Part shown: positions 15,601 through 24,580 of the stretch, piece after piece
Numbering within the stretch: the first letter of the stretch is position 1
How the letters are laid out: each line of letters opens with the position of its first letter
Source of the DNA: Lachnospiraceae bacterium
Lineage (GTDB): Bacteria > Bacillota > Clostridia > Lachnospirales > Lachnospiraceae
DNA: 64,000 nt
Assembly (NCBI GenBank): GCA_910576385.1
Contig: CAJTIR010000016.1
Span: forward strand, 1-64,000
Direction: 5' to 3'
Notes under the pieces: generated by a model
Told to the model about the DNA's origin: nothing
The model's input: only the letters and a program-made list of their open reading frames with translations
The model's database searches: none
Program-made: the position numbers and the translations under genes

Positions 15601-18443
15601 TTACAGGAGCTGATTTTACTACCACAGTTGTAAAAGGAACAGCAGTGATTGACGGCACAGAATATGAAATCAAGCAGACAGTACAGATTGTGCCGGAAAA
15701 TGTGCAGTATTTTATTGACTGCGGCTGGGCAGATTCCACACAATATGCGGGATTAAAAGATGCAGCAGGACTTAAGAATGATGCTGCAGACAAAAAATAT
15801 ACCAATGGTTCCTGGGGTTATCTGATGCAAGCTAACGCATATGGAGCTACCACAACCAATGAATCTGGCTGGTATGACCCTGTGGGAGATAAGATTCAGT
15901 ATAAGATTCCAATGGATGCCGGCGATTATGCTGTCACCTTTGGCTTCCATGATTGGTGGTATGGTGATTTTGAGAAGCGGCCAATGATTTTGAAAGCTTA
16001 TATTGGAGATGCCGCTACCGAGTTGGGAACTTGTGGTACAAAATCAGATCCCAAAACTTTTAATGTTACAAAGGATTTGAAGGTGAGCCAGAAAGCGGAC
16101 GTTACCTTGTCTGTAGAAAGAGGAAATCAAGATGCACCTATCTTAAGTTGGATTGCCATCCAGGGCAAGTCAGAGGCAGACCGTAGCAGTTTAAAAGAAC
16201 AATTGAATCAGGCAGGAGTATTAAATCGTGCGGACTATTCGGAACAGTCTTTTGCAGCGCTTGACACGGCAGCGGCAGCCGGCATGGAACAATTGATCCG
16301 CGCAGGCGCCACACAGACAAGTGTAGATCAGGCAGCAGCGGCAATTGAGGATGCAATTGGTAAACTGGATGTATCCACGGTAAACAGAGAAAATCTTCAG
16401 AAAGAAGTGGATGCTGCCAAGAAACTTGATATTACAAGTTATACTGTTGAGACAACAGAAGTGTTTAGCAAAGCACTTACAGATGCAGAAAACTTGCTTA
16501 AAAAGACTAGTATCTCTAGGACAGAACTGGAAGCTGTCAGAGAAGCTCTCCTAAAGGCTGTGGATGGTTTGCAGATCAAGCCAGAAAACAAACCAGTGGA
16601 GGAACTGAAAGAAGAGCTGGGCGTTTGGATTTACCGAGCTAAGAATCTGACCTCTATTCTCTACACAGAGGCAAGCTGGGCGGCAATGCAGACGAAACTT
16701 TCTGAGGCGCAGACCGTATATGGAAATACAAGTTCCAATGCATCTGCACTGGCAACAGCTCTTACTAATTTGCAGAAAGCAGTAGCAGCCTTAGAAAAAG
16801 TTTCCGCGGGAGATGACAGCAAGGATGAGCTTGGCAATTACCAAGTCATGATCAGCAAAGATAAATTAGTAAAAAATGATTATGTACTCTATACGGCAAA
16901 CTGTGGAACACCAGAACCTTTGGAAGTTCCTGGAGGAGAAAAACTGGGATTACTGCAGTCTAATGTAGATCAGGAATATGGGGCAGACCCAAAGACTGGA
17001 GCAGTATGGGGATGCGCACCGGCAGATCAAAATTCTGCAGCTGTAAAGGGCGGAAATGACGCAGATGATACAGGAGCATCTTATATCTATATGTCAGATA
17101 CAGTGACCTTCGATAAAGAGAAGTCAGGACTGCGCTATGCATTTGAGACACTCTCAGCAGCAGACAATTTCGATGGCATATTGAAGAATATCTATGAAGT
17201 AACGCTTTCCTTTAAAAATCCTTGGTCCGACCGTGATGTCAATATCTCTTTGGAGGGACAGGAAGTTGAGTCTGGTTTAACTTTAGGACAGAATGCATGG
17301 GTGTCTAAGACATACCGTGTGAAAGTCACAGACGGGGAATTGAATGTATTGGTAAATAACCCAAATCGCACAAGTACCAGCCAGGATCCGCTGATCAACT
17401 GCATCAGTGTTAAGGCTGTAACAGGAAATCCAGATACCACAAAACTTTCTGAGGCAGTAAAGGCAGCCAAAGCATTTGAAGGAAAAGAAAAAGAATACAC
17501 CAAGGAATCCTGGAGTGTCTTTGATCAGGCATACAAAAAGGCAAAAGCGATGCTCGAGAAACCTGGAAATGATCAGGATGCATTAGATCAGTGTGCAGAT
17601 GCACTGACAGCCGCTGTAAATGGACTGAAAAAGGCAGAAGAACAGCCAGATCCGGTGGTTAAAGTTAAGTCAGTATCTGTCAGTGGAAGCATTAAGAAGC
17701 TGGCAAAAGGAAAAACAGCTACATTGAAAGCTGCTGTTTTACCATCAAATGCCGCCAATAAGAGTGTAAAATGGAAATCTTCCAATACTAAGATTGCCAC
17801 CGTAACTTCTAAGGGTGTGGTGACAGGAAAAAGTAAAGGAACAGCAACTATTACAGCCACGGCTCAGGATGGCTCTAAGGTAGAGGGAACTTATAAGATT
17901 ATCGTGGTAAGCCATGCTGTGAAAAAGATTACCTTAAAGAGCAATACCAAGGGAATTGCCGCTGGTAAGAAGGTGACTTTGAAGACGACAGTAAGCACTA
18001 CTGGAAAGACTGCCAATAAGACTTTAAGTTACAGTAGTTCTAACAAGAAATATGCTACCGTCAATAGTAAGGGCGTAGTGACAACGAAGAAGGCGGGAGC
18101 AGGCAAGACTGTTACCATTACCGCAAAGGCGACCGATGGAACTGGCAAGAGGGCAACTGTGAAGGTTAAGATCTTAAAACATGCAGTGAAGAAGATTACC
18201 TTAAAGTGCAGCAAAACCTTAAAGGCCGGAAAGAAAGTGAAAGTTAAGGCGACAGTAAAAACGACTGGAAAAACTGCTAATAAAACTTTAACTTACAGTA
18301 GTTCCAACAAGAAGTATGCTACCGTAAACAGTAAGGGTATGGTAACAGCTAAGAAAGCTGGAAAAGGCAAGACCGTTACCATCACCGCAAAAGCGACCGA
18401 TGGTACAAATAAAAAAGCAACTGTAAAGATTAAAATTAAATAA
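12606..18443 (+). CDS. Large secreted multidomain GH30-family glycoside hydrolase
   Basis: 1,945 residues from ATG 12606 (AGAGGAG ribosome site at about 12592). Signal peptide 1-38. The catalytic GH30 domain (about 45-560, resembling endo-beta-1,6-galactanases) has the acid/base E253 in YIEPMNEPD and the nucleophile E361 in LWMSEITKGGG. Then come a beta-sandwich (577-700), an FN3-like domain (703-785), a malectin-like module (792-945), an Ig-like segment (946-1035), a second malectin-like module (1036-1190), three FIVAR-type helical modules (about 1195-1400), a third carbohydrate-binding-like module (1410-1600), a fourth FIVAR (1612-1678) and three BIG2-type repeats to the end, the last two nearly identical. 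There is no sortase motif; the lysine-rich tail may bind the wall. Likely cleaves galactan-type or mucin-associated glycan outside the cell. Confidence 0.9.
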   Translation: MRERKKRWKRFLAGMLSGVMLAGTVGGELPAATVDAAGENVAAGEISVNPQIHYQTLKGWGSSLCWWGNVIGSWGDQDFNENGKPDREEIAELAFSPDYLNLNIVRYNVGGGDKEDTSIKRVEGLVPGWTVDMTGKSDGTGTFDAETFYNKKTEDMNDAGQLWMLEQANKWRKDTAEKNGTENDIINEVFSNSPPYYMTKSGSSTGGVDAASNLKTDKYDDFALYMARAAKWIDNDLSKKYGAHVDYIEPMNEPDTNYWGNGSTKQEGCVFKPGAEQSNMLLAMQRALESQEFGGSLDGIEITGTDETALSNAINSFKKLTAEAKNSMTTIGAHTYSGNDSERHTLRKLAKSYDKELWMSEITKGGGKHDHASMTEAQTKSQSEGIMADLKYMQPSAWVAWLVADSEYECLKHDENWGLIHCVFESDGPVPDYHTNLINSNGSKKKGVPDEGYWVVTKQFYTMMQYSKYLKAGYTMIDIGDDNMCAALSPDGTELVIVAQNFSGERSTTVDLSAFQERGEAKVYRTSDEKNCELVDTQNVADGILNVTLPANSVSTYVIEVKADMNNFKEIVEADVTKPSDTGVEVSDLNKFTYTGTWKDQSTTDKNATAVFTFEGTRAVVYAAKGAKGTIVNVSVDGGAPQQVSLYDETEMPEAILCDTGKLAEGKHTIQVSIDESVTADNGTMKGTSLTLSHAEIISGDVSLAGKATIRKVSAYDGALSITFDAVSGSGNYTIKYGTSEQNLDQFVTTVTNSAVIKGLTNGTKYYIQVEDSFGNVSNVAAGTPKVPEGKVLYFVDAGTSNLYSPASDEQFGRFNSILDQAYGKDAVSGKNWGYIGESQAYYTTDDRWTSVRERSEGMEYQFDLPQGTYMVTVAMKDPWNNGGRYTDLIINGETKDSKLVPGNGISKTYKTVMAEDGTLSVKAVKSSGNSNNNPMISFILVSEFDPEDTTVTGIPEQTVISTVNGVIPHLPKTIKADTMGGTTVEKEVVWEAVKAAQFTGADFTTTVVKGTAVIDGTEYEIKQTVQIVPENVQYFIDCGWADSTQYAGLKDAAGLKNDAADKKYTNGSWGYLMQANAYGATTTNESGWYDPVGDKIQYKIPMDAGDYAVTFGFHDWWYGDFEKRPMILKAYIGDAATELGTCGTKSDPKTFNVTKDLKVSQKADVTLSVERGNQDAPILSWIAIQGKSEADRSSLKEQLNQAGVLNRADYSEQSFAALDTAAAAGMEQLIRAGATQTSVDQAAAAIEDAIGKLDVSTVNRENLQKEVDAAKKLDITSYTVETTEVFSKALTDAENLLKKTSISRTELEAVREALLKAVDGLQIKPENKPVEELKEELGVWIYRAKNLTSILYTEASWAAMQTKLSEAQTVYGNTSSNASALATALTNLQKAVAALEKVSAGDDSKDELGNYQVMISKDKLVKNDYVLYTANCGTPEPLEVPGGEKLGLLQSNVDQEYGADPKTGAVWGCAPADQNSAAVKGGNDADDTGASYIYMSDTVTFDKEKSGLRYAFETLSAADNFDGILKNIYEVTLSFKNPWSDRDVNISLEGQEVESGLTLGQNAWVSKTYRVKVTDGELNVLVNNPNRTSTSQDPLINCISVKAVTGNPDTTKLSEAVKAAKAFEGKEKEYTKESWSVFDQAYKKAKAMLEKPGNDQDALDQCADALTAAVNGLKKAEEQPDPVVKVKSVSVSGSIKKLAKGKTATLKAAVLPSNAANKSVKWKSSNTKIATVTSKGVVTGKSKGTATITATAQDGSKVEGTYKIIVVSHAVKKITLKSNTKGIAAGKKVTLKTTVSTTGKTANKTLSYSSSNKKYATVNSKGVVTTKKAGAGKTVTITAKATDGTGKRATVKVKILKHAVKKITLKCSKTLKAGKKVKVKATVKTTGKTANKTLTYSSSNKKYATVNSKGMVTAKKAGKGKTVTITAKATDGTNKKATVKIKIK

Positions 18444-18455
18444 AGTATCAAATAT

Positions 18456-18512
18456 GATGAGACTTGCTGCTTCTGTGGTATTTAAAACACAGAGGCAGCA
18501 GTCTCATTTTTT
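18456..18512 (+). terminator. Terminator after the GH30 gene
   Basis: atgagact...gctgcttctgtg (from 18456) pairs with cacagaggcagcagtctcat (ending 18507) in a long stem, followed by a T-run. Confidence 0.9.
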
Positions 18513-18544
18513 ATATGACAGGATTCATCCATAATGTGGCTGAT

Positions 18545-18560
18545 GGCTGAATTGTTACAG
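18545..18560. repeat. Copy of the dispersed TAACAATTCAG motif
   Basis: ggctgaattgttacag; its reverse complement gtaacaattcagcc matches the cores at 285-300, 12391 and 56343-56354. It lies in the gap before the homocysteine synthase gene. No S-box or T-box leader was recognised in this gap. Confidence 0.5.
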
Positions 18561-18681
18561 AAATTTTCCGTGTTGGAGATTTTTTCCTAGCCTTATGGTA
18601 ATAGTTGTGATAAAATGAAAGAATAGAGAATAGGAATGTCAATGACAATCCAATAATATAATACGATCGGGAGGATATGAG

Positions 18682-19965
18682 ATGAGTGGCTACAAGATAG
18701 AGACAAAGTGCATCCAGTCCGGCTGGCATCCCAAGAAGGGGGAACCCAGAGTTTTGCCTATCTACCAGAGTACAACCTACAAATATGATACCAGCGACCA
18801 GATGGGCAGACTCTTTGATTTGGAGGACAGCGGATATTTTTACACCAGACTGCAGAATCCTACCAATGATGCAGTTGCTGAGAAGATATGTGAGCTGGAA
18901 GGCGGAGTGGCAGCGATGCTTACCTCTTCTGGACAGGCGGCAAATTATTATGCAGTATTTAATATCTGCGAGGCAGGAGACCATATGGTATGTTCTTCGG
19001 CAGTTTATGGCGGAACCTTCAATCTGTTTAGCGCTACCATAAAAAAGCAGGGCATCGAGTGTACTTTTGTTGATCCAGATGCATCTGAGGAAGAACTGGC
19101 GGCAGCATTTCGTCCCAATACGAAGGCTTTATTTGCGGAGACAATTGCAAATCCAGCGCTGGTGGTTTTGGATATTGAAAAATTTGCACAGGCAGCACAT
19201 GAACATGGTGTTCCCTTGATTGTGGATAATACATTTGCCACTCCGATCAACTGCCGTCCATTTGAGTGGGGGGCAGATATTGTCACTCATTCCACTACAA
19301 AGTATATGGATGGACATGCTGTTTGCGTGGGCGGCTGCATTGTTGACAGTGGTAATTTTGACTGGGAGCGTTATGCAGATAAATTTCCTGGTTTGACGAA
19401 GCCGGATCCGACTTATCATGGGATTGTTTATACAGAAAAGTTTGGAAAAGGCGCCTATATCACTAAGGCAACGGCGCAGATTATGCGGGATCTCGGCTCT
19501 ATACAGTCCCCGCAGAATGCATTTTTATTGAATTTGGGTCTTGAGACGTTGCATTTGCGGATGCCGCGCCATTGTGAGAATGCCAGAAGGGTGGCGGAAT
19601 TTTTAAATGCACATCCTAAGGTTGCTTGGGTAAACTATGCTGGACTTGTAGATAATAAATATCATGATCTGGCACAAAAATATATGCCAGACGGCACCTG
19701 TGGCGTGATTTCTTTTGGGCTTAAAGGAGGCCGAGAAGTATCAGTAGGATTTATGGATCAGTTAAAGTTGATTGCCATTGTCACTCATGTGGCAGATGCG
19801 AGAACCTGCGTCCTTCATCCAGCAAGCCATACACACAGGCAGATGACGGATGAACAGCTTGTGGAGGCAGGAGTAGCGCCAGATTTGATTCGTTTATCAG
19901 TAGGACTTGAAAATGCCGAGGATATTATCGCTGATTTAACTCAGGCATTAGAACATATAGTTTAA
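18682..19965 (+). CDS. metY: O-acetylhomoserine aminocarboxypropyltransferase (homocysteine synthase)
   Basis: 427 residues, typical for this Cys/Met-metabolism PLP enzyme. It makes homocysteine from O-acetylhomoserine and sulfide in the cytosol. Visible family features: YQSTTYKY near the N-terminus, the YTRLQNPTND substrate loop, SSGQAANYYA phosphate-binding helix, IVDNTFATP with the PLP-contacting Asp, and the Schiff-base lysine K207 in HSTTKYMDGHA. The 50-residue longer insertion relative to cystathionine synthases supports the OAH-sulfhydrylase assignment. GGGAGG ribosome site at about 18670. It feeds homocysteine to the MetH encoded 24 kb downstream. Some paralogues use methanethiol instead, which cannot be excluded. 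Confidence 0.93.
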   Translation: MSGYKIETKCIQSGWHPKKGEPRVLPIYQSTTYKYDTSDQMGRLFDLEDSGYFYTRLQNPTNDAVAEKICELEGGVAAMLTSSGQAANYYAVFNICEAGDHMVCSSAVYGGTFNLFSATIKKQGIECTFVDPDASEEELAAAFRPNTKALFAETIANPALVVLDIEKFAQAAHEHGVPLIVDNTFATPINCRPFEWGADIVTHSTTKYMDGHAVCVGGCIVDSGNFDWERYADKFPGLTKPDPTYHGIVYTEKFGKGAYITKATAQIMRDLGSIQSPQNAFLLNLGLETLHLRMPRHCENARRVAEFLNAHPKVAWVNYAGLVDNKYHDLAQKYMPDGTCGVISFGLKGGREVSVGFMDQLKLIAIVTHVADARTCVLHPASHTHRQMTDEQLVEAGVAPDLIRLSVGLENAEDIIADLTQALEHIV

Positions 19966-20025
19966 ATCATAACAGTGGGAATGCCGGAGGTGTTCTTGCA
20001 AAAATTACATTATGGAGGATAGAAC

Positions 20026-21480
20026 ATGAGAAAGATTCTGTTTGCAGCATCGGAATGTGTACCTTTTATCAAAACAGGAGGATTAGCTGATGTATGTGGG
20101 GCTTTGCCCAAGGAGTTTGACAAAAAAGACTGGGATATTCGGGTAGTGCTTCCCAATTATACCTGTATACCAGAACACTGGAGGAATCAGTTTGAGTATG
20201 TAACTCATTTTTATATGAGCTGCGGAAATTATATTCAGGATAAGTATGTGGGAATCCTGCGATATAAGATGGATGGAATTACCTATTACTTTATTGACAA
20301 TCAGGAATATTTCGACTGTTTCCTGCCCTATGGAGATATCCGCTTTGATATTGAGAAATTTATCTTTTTTGATAAAGCAGTACTTTCTATGCTGCCGCTG
20401 ATCAATTTCCAGCCTCAGATTATCCACTGTCATGACTGGGAGACCGGCTTTATTCCAGTATATCTGAATACAGAGTTCCAGGGAGATATGTTCTTCTGGG
20501 GCATGAAATCTATTATTACAATCCATAACTTGAAATTCCAGGGAATCTGGGATGTTAAGACAGTCAAGGGATTGACTGGATTTCCGGCAAGTATGTTTGT
20601 GCCAGATAAGCTGGAATTTAAAAAGGATGCCAATATGCTCAAAGGCGGCCTGGTATATGCCGATTATATCACAACAGTAAGTGATACCTATGCCCAGGAG
20701 ATTCAGACTAATTATTATGGAGAAGGTTTGAATGGGCTTTTGGCAGCCAGACATATGGATATGCAGGGAATTGTCAATGGTATTGATTATGATGTCTACA
20801 ATCCAGCTACAGACGAGAAGCTGTATGTAAACTATGATGCCTCAAATTACCGCAAGAAGAAACCTCTGAATAAGGAAAGATTACAACAAGATCTTGGCCT
20901 GGCAGTGGATAAGAAGCGCTATATGATCGGATTGATTTCCCGTCTGACAGATCAAAAAGGATTGGATCTGATCAATTATGTAATCGAGCGAATCATTGAC
21001 GACTATACACAGTTGGTGGTAATTGGAACTGGAGATCCACAGTATGAGAATATGTTCCGCCATTTTGCTTGGAAATACCCAGATAAGATTTCAGCTAATA
21101 TCTGCTATTCGGATGATCTGGCACATAAACTTTATGGCGCTGCCGATGCATTTTTAATGCCTTCTCGATTTGAACCGTGCGGACTGACCCAGATGATTTC
21201 TTTCCGCTATGGAACGATTCCGATTGTTCGCGAGACTGGAGGACTCAAAGATACCGTACAGCCATATAATGAATATGAAAACGTTGGGGATGGATTCTCC
21301 TTTACTAACTATAATGGGGAAGAGATGCTCAATATTATCAATTATTCTAAGCAGATTTTCTTTGACAAGAAGCGTCAGTGGAATCAGATGGTTGACCGTG
21401 CAATGGCCAATGATTATTCCTGGAATGCCTCAAAATTCCGCTATGAGGGATTGTATAAATATTTAATGGGAGAGTGCTAA
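20026..21480 (+). CDS. glgA: Glycogen synthase (ADP-glucose, GT5)
   Basis: 484 residues. It transfers glucose from ADP-glucose to the non-reducing end of alpha-1,4-glucan. The KTGGLADV motif (16-23) near the N-terminus is the ADP-glucose-binding signature, and the C-terminal Rossmann domain has the ISRLTDQKGLDLI and PSRFEPCGLTQMISFRYGTIPIVRETGGLKDTV motifs, including the E-x7-E catalytic region of GT5 enzymes. TATGGAGG-type ribosome site just upstream. No other glycogen genes are adjacent, so it stands alone here. It converges on the glycosyltransferase genes, with a shared hairpin between them. Confidence 0.95.
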   Translation: MRKILFAASECVPFIKTGGLADVCGALPKEFDKKDWDIRVVLPNYTCIPEHWRNQFEYVTHFYMSCGNYIQDKYVGILRYKMDGITYYFIDNQEYFDCFLPYGDIRFDIEKFIFFDKAVLSMLPLINFQPQIIHCHDWETGFIPVYLNTEFQGDMFFWGMKSIITIHNLKFQGIWDVKTVKGLTGFPASMFVPDKLEFKKDANMLKGGLVYADYITTVSDTYAQEIQTNYYGEGLNGLLAARHMDMQGIVNGIDYDVYNPATDEKLYVNYDASNYRKKKPLNKERLQQDLGLAVDKKRYMIGLISRLTDQKGLDLINYVIERIIDDYTQLVVIGTGDPQYENMFRHFAWKYPDKISANICYSDDLAHKLYGAADAFLMPSRFEPCGLTQMISFRYGTIPIVRETGGLKDTVQPYNEYENVGDGFSFTNYNGEEMLNIINYSKQIFFDKKRQWNQMVDRAMANDYSWNASKFRYEGLYKYLMGEC

Positions 21481-21562
21481 AATACTTCCTTTTTGGTAAC
21501 TACGTATCAAATCGTACCGATAAACCAATGGACAGTAAAACAACAGCCCAATTGGGTATTCA

Positions 21563-21601
21563 CAAAGACGAGTAGAAAGCGATTGCTTTTACTCGTCTTT
21601 G
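21563..21601. terminator. Hairpin between convergent glgA and glycosyltransferase genes
   Basis: caaagacgagta (21563-21574) pairs with tactcgtctttg (21590-21601), extended by aaagc/gcttt inside with one bulge: about 17 base pairs with a 4-nt loop. Located between two 3' ends, so it probably serves both strands, although the T-runs are short. Confidence 0.8.
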
Positions 21602-21621
21602 TTGTCAGAATAGTATTATAA

Positions 21622-23622
21622 TTATTTATTTTTTTGAGTGATGAACCGTTCTAGTTTCTCACTGGATCTCTTAAGTCCAACAGCAGCAAGAACTACAAAA
21701 AGCGGGGAGAATTGATAGAGATATCTTGCACGGCCTTCAAACAGCAGCAGAAACAGAGAGACGCCCAGCAGTGCAAGGGCGATATAATTCTCCCCATAAG
21801 GTTCTTTTGTTCCTGGTATGATGCAAAAACAGATTCCAATCAGCACAAAGAGCCATAAGATATGTTCGATTGTTGCTAAAATTGGATAATGTGTTCCACC
21901 CATATAAAAGATGTGGCGCAAAGTATGGTCAAGGCTGCCATTTTCTTCTGGAATAGAGGCGTAGAAATTTCCCTCTCGTCCGTAGGCAAAAGTACCGTCA
22001 TTGTAGGTGGCAAGATTTTTTTTGATCAAGTGCTGCAGATAACCGCCAGCGCCCATTTTTTTGAGGCGTTTTACAGAGAGATCTATATTCGCCTGTTTCC
22101 GGCTCTTGACATCTGGGAAAGAATCAGAATAAGCGACATCATCGCCATTAAAACATCCGTCTGTGTCTGTGTTTAATCCCATCATAAAATAATGTGTCAT
22201 GGACTTTTCCAAGTTTTTATTGAGCTGCAGATCGTTTTGTAACAGCAGAATCTTGTCCGCCCCATAGGAACAGCCAGCGCCAATGATCATAGCTAGTGCA
22301 AGAAAGGCAAATTGCTTGGGCGAAAATTCTTTTTTGATCAACTTGGCAAGTTCAGAACAAAGTCCTAAGATCACGAAGGCAATCAAAAAGATTAAGATCG
22401 TGGGTTTGTAGAAATAGCCAATGGTACAAAAGAGTGTAATCAGAAAACAGCGCAGAAGCTTTTTTTCTACAAAAAGATAACAAAATACGGCGGCTATCGG
22501 GAAAATCATGCCCAGAGCGTCGGTATATGGAATTTCAATCCAGGGCGAGAGTGCAGTTAAGAGAATGCCAGTGCCCATTCCTAGGATTGTGATCAGGCGG
22601 TTTTTCGTTAGTTTATAAATACACAATGTGGCCAGAAATACAGAGATACAGACACATAAATTAGTCAAAATAATCACAAAGATATGAGGGTTTAAGGGAA
22701 AAAAGATTGCCCCAATCTTATAAAAAAATGCCAATGTATAGAGCAGGGTAAGGTTGTTGGGATAGGTGCTGAAATAAGATAAAGAAAAATCATCAAGCCC
22801 CTCAGAAGGTGAAAATGCAAGACGCTCAGCAGCCCCAGTAAGGCATCCAACATCCCAGCCGCTTTTAAAATTAATGTGGTCTGTGAGAAACAATTGTGTC
22901 AGAAAAACAGCCACAAAGCAGATGCCAATTATTAGGTAGAACTGATGATCTGAAAGTTTCTTTTTGGCTGTGAGTTTTTGGTTTTTGCCGCACCATACCA
23001 TAACTACAGTGCAGATCAGAAATAAGAACACAGAAGGGACGATCAAGATCAGGTTTGTGGAGGTCAAGGTATTGGGAATATAGCCAGTATTGATTCTTTT
23101 ATCAATAAAAATCATTAGAAACAGTGTAGTGATGATATACAAGTAGAAAAGAGTACGCAAATAATCAGGAATTTTTTCAAAAAGTCCCTTTTTGGTGTTT
23201 TCGTCCGGTTTTTGATCTCGAAAAATAAATATTTTGCTGGCAGCATAATTGAGAATAATCACCAGGATATTGGAGAGAATTTTAATCAGCAAATCATTTT
23301 GATGGAGAATATCGACAAAAATCAGCATAATGACCAAATCTAGAACACCAGTGGCCAGACGGCAGGAAAAAAATGATATTGCTTCGCGTAAGATACCAAA
23401 AGCGTTGTCCGCCCTGTTTTCAAATACAAAATATCGGTTTGTTAGGTAGGCAAATAGTACAGAAAGTACCCATGCAATGACAGTAGCTGTCGCAGTGTCC
23501 ATTCCAGTCTTTGAACATACAAAGTAAGTAATGATATTTATCAGTGTAGTGCAGACACCAAAAAACAGATAAGAGAGCACTTCTCTGTATTGTGTGATTA
23601 GTTTCTCAATCTTTTTTATCAT
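21622..23622 (-). CDS. GtrA-domain fused to polytopic GT-C-type glycosyltransferase
   Basis: 666 residues. Residues 8-135 are a GtrA-like domain with four membrane helices (YLFFGVCTTLINIITY start; LNYAASKIFIFRD end), a family that flips lipid-linked sugars. The rest has about ten to twelve further membrane helices and soluble loops, consistent with a lipid-linked-sugar-dependent GT-C enzyme; the C-terminal LLLFEGRARYLYQFSPLFVVLA segment is characteristic of such proteins. It overlaps the 3' end of the upstream GT2 gene by 17 bases, so they form an operon. Together they probably charge a polyprenyl phosphate with a sugar, flip it and transfer it to a surface polymer. Flippase and transferase being one chain is unusual compared with separate GtrA and GtrC. 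Confidence 0.85.
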   Translation of the reverse strand: MIKKIEKLITQYREVLSYLFFGVCTTLINIITYFVCSKTGMDTATATVIAWVLSVLFAYLTNRYFVFENRADNAFGILREAISFFSCRLATGVLDLVIMLIFVDILHQNDLLIKILSNILVIILNYAASKIFIFRDQKPDENTKKGLFEKIPDYLRTLFYLYIITTLFLMIFIDKRINTGYIPNTLTSTNLILIVPSVFLFLICTVVMVWCGKNQKLTAKKKLSDHQFYLIIGICFVAVFLTQLFLTDHINFKSGWDVGCLTGAAERLAFSPSEGLDDFSLSYFSTYPNNLTLLYTLAFFYKIGAIFFPLNPHIFVIILTNLCVCISVFLATLCIYKLTKNRLITILGMGTGILLTALSPWIEIPYTDALGMIFPIAAVFCYLFVEKKLLRCFLITLFCTIGYFYKPTILIFLIAFVILGLCSELAKLIKKEFSPKQFAFLALAMIIGAGCSYGADKILLLQNDLQLNKNLEKSMTHYFMMGLNTDTDGCFNGDDVAYSDSFPDVKSRKQANIDLSVKRLKKMGAGGYLQHLIKKNLATYNDGTFAYGREGNFYASIPEENGSLDHTLRHIFYMGGTHYPILATIEHILWLFVLIGICFCIIPGTKEPYGENYIALALLGVSLFLLLFEGRARYLYQFSPLFVVLAAVGLKRSSEKLERFITQKNK

Positions 23623-24580
23623 TTGAAAATTCCTCCTTGTGATCTAAAAATTGCTCAATAATATAGCGTGGCCGTTCTTTGCTCTCCATATAGGTTTTAC
23701 CTACATATTGTCCGACAATGCCCAGAGAAAAAAGCTGTACGCCGCCTAAAAACCAAATTGAAATCATCAGGGAAGGCCATCCAGGTTCTGTATGTCCGAT
23801 AAAATAAGATAATAGTGTATAGATGAAAGCAATGATAGAACAGAGAACGATTAAAAATCCGGTTACGGAAATCATGGTGATAGGGCGAATGCTAAAAGAA
23901 GTGATACCATCCCATGCAAAAGACAGCATTTTTCGGAGTGGATATTTACTCTCGCCAGCCATTCTCTTTTTACGGGAATAATATACACAGTCATAGGAGT
24001 AGCCAATGGTAGGGACAATTCCCCGCAAAAACAAATTTCTTTCCTTATACTCAAAGAGGGCTGTTAGTGCTCTCTGGCTCATCAGTCGAAAATCTGCGTG
24101 GTTATAAATCGTTTTTACACCCAGAAACGACATCACTTTATAAAAAGATTGAGCAGTGAATCTTTTGAAAAAATGATCTTGTGTCCGGTCGTTTCTAACA
24201 CCATAGACAATATCTGCACCTTGCAGATATTGATCAACCATCTGTTCGATCACGGCGATATCATCTTGTAAATCGGCGTCAATGCTTATGGTCATGCTGC
24301 AGTTGTCTCTTATGGCGTCCAATCCGGCCAGCAAAGCATTCTGGTGTCCGACATTTCCAGCTAAATTTAATCCATAGATATAATGATTTTGGCTGTGAGC
24401 TTGCGCGATAATCTCCCAGGTTTGGTCACGGCTTCCATCATTGACAAAGAGAACACCGCTGTTGAAGGCAATTTTTCTTTTAGCTATCAGTTGTTCTATT
24501 ACCACAGCCAACTGGGAAATCGTCTCTGGTAAGACTTCTTCTTCATTATAACATGGGACAACGATCATCAATCTGTTCAT
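23606..24580 (-). CDS. GT2 polyprenyl-phosphate glycosyltransferase (GtrB/DPM-like)
   Basis: 324 residues from ATG 24580 (MNRLMIVVPCYNEEEVL); a GAGG ribosome site is about 12 nt upstream. The frame is open six codons further. GT2 GT-A domain with PCYNEEE, the FVNDGSRDQTW nucleotide-sugar loop, SIDADLQDD (DxD metal motif) and two C-terminal membrane helices (about 230-295). Family members transfer glucose or another hexose from a nucleotide sugar to bactoprenyl phosphate at the inner face of the membrane. It is the first gene of the two-gene operon with the GtrA-fusion protein, which would use the product. Confidence 0.93.
   Translation of the reverse strand: MNRLMIVVPCYNEEEVLPETISQLAVVIEQLIAKRKIAFNSGVLFVNDGSRDQTWEIIAQAHSQNHYIYGLNLAGNVGHQNALLAGLDAIRDNCSMTISIDADLQDDIAVIEQMVDQYLQGADIVYGVRNDRTQDHFFKRFTAQSFYKVMSFLGVKTIYNHADFRLMSQRALTALFEYKERNLFLRGIVPTIGYSYDCVYYSRKKRMAGESKYPLRKMLSFAWDGITSFSIRPITMISVTGFLIVLCSIIAFIYTLLSYFIGHTEPGWPSLMISIWFLGGVQLFSLGIVGQYVGKTYMESKERPRYIIEQFLDHKEEFSNDKKD

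Noticed and set aside
18461-18681. S-box or T-box riboswitch before the homocysteine synthase gene, also checked at 40590-40815
   Set aside because: No conserved riboswitch core or specifier/antiterminator pattern was recognisable; only a promoter at 40714-40742.
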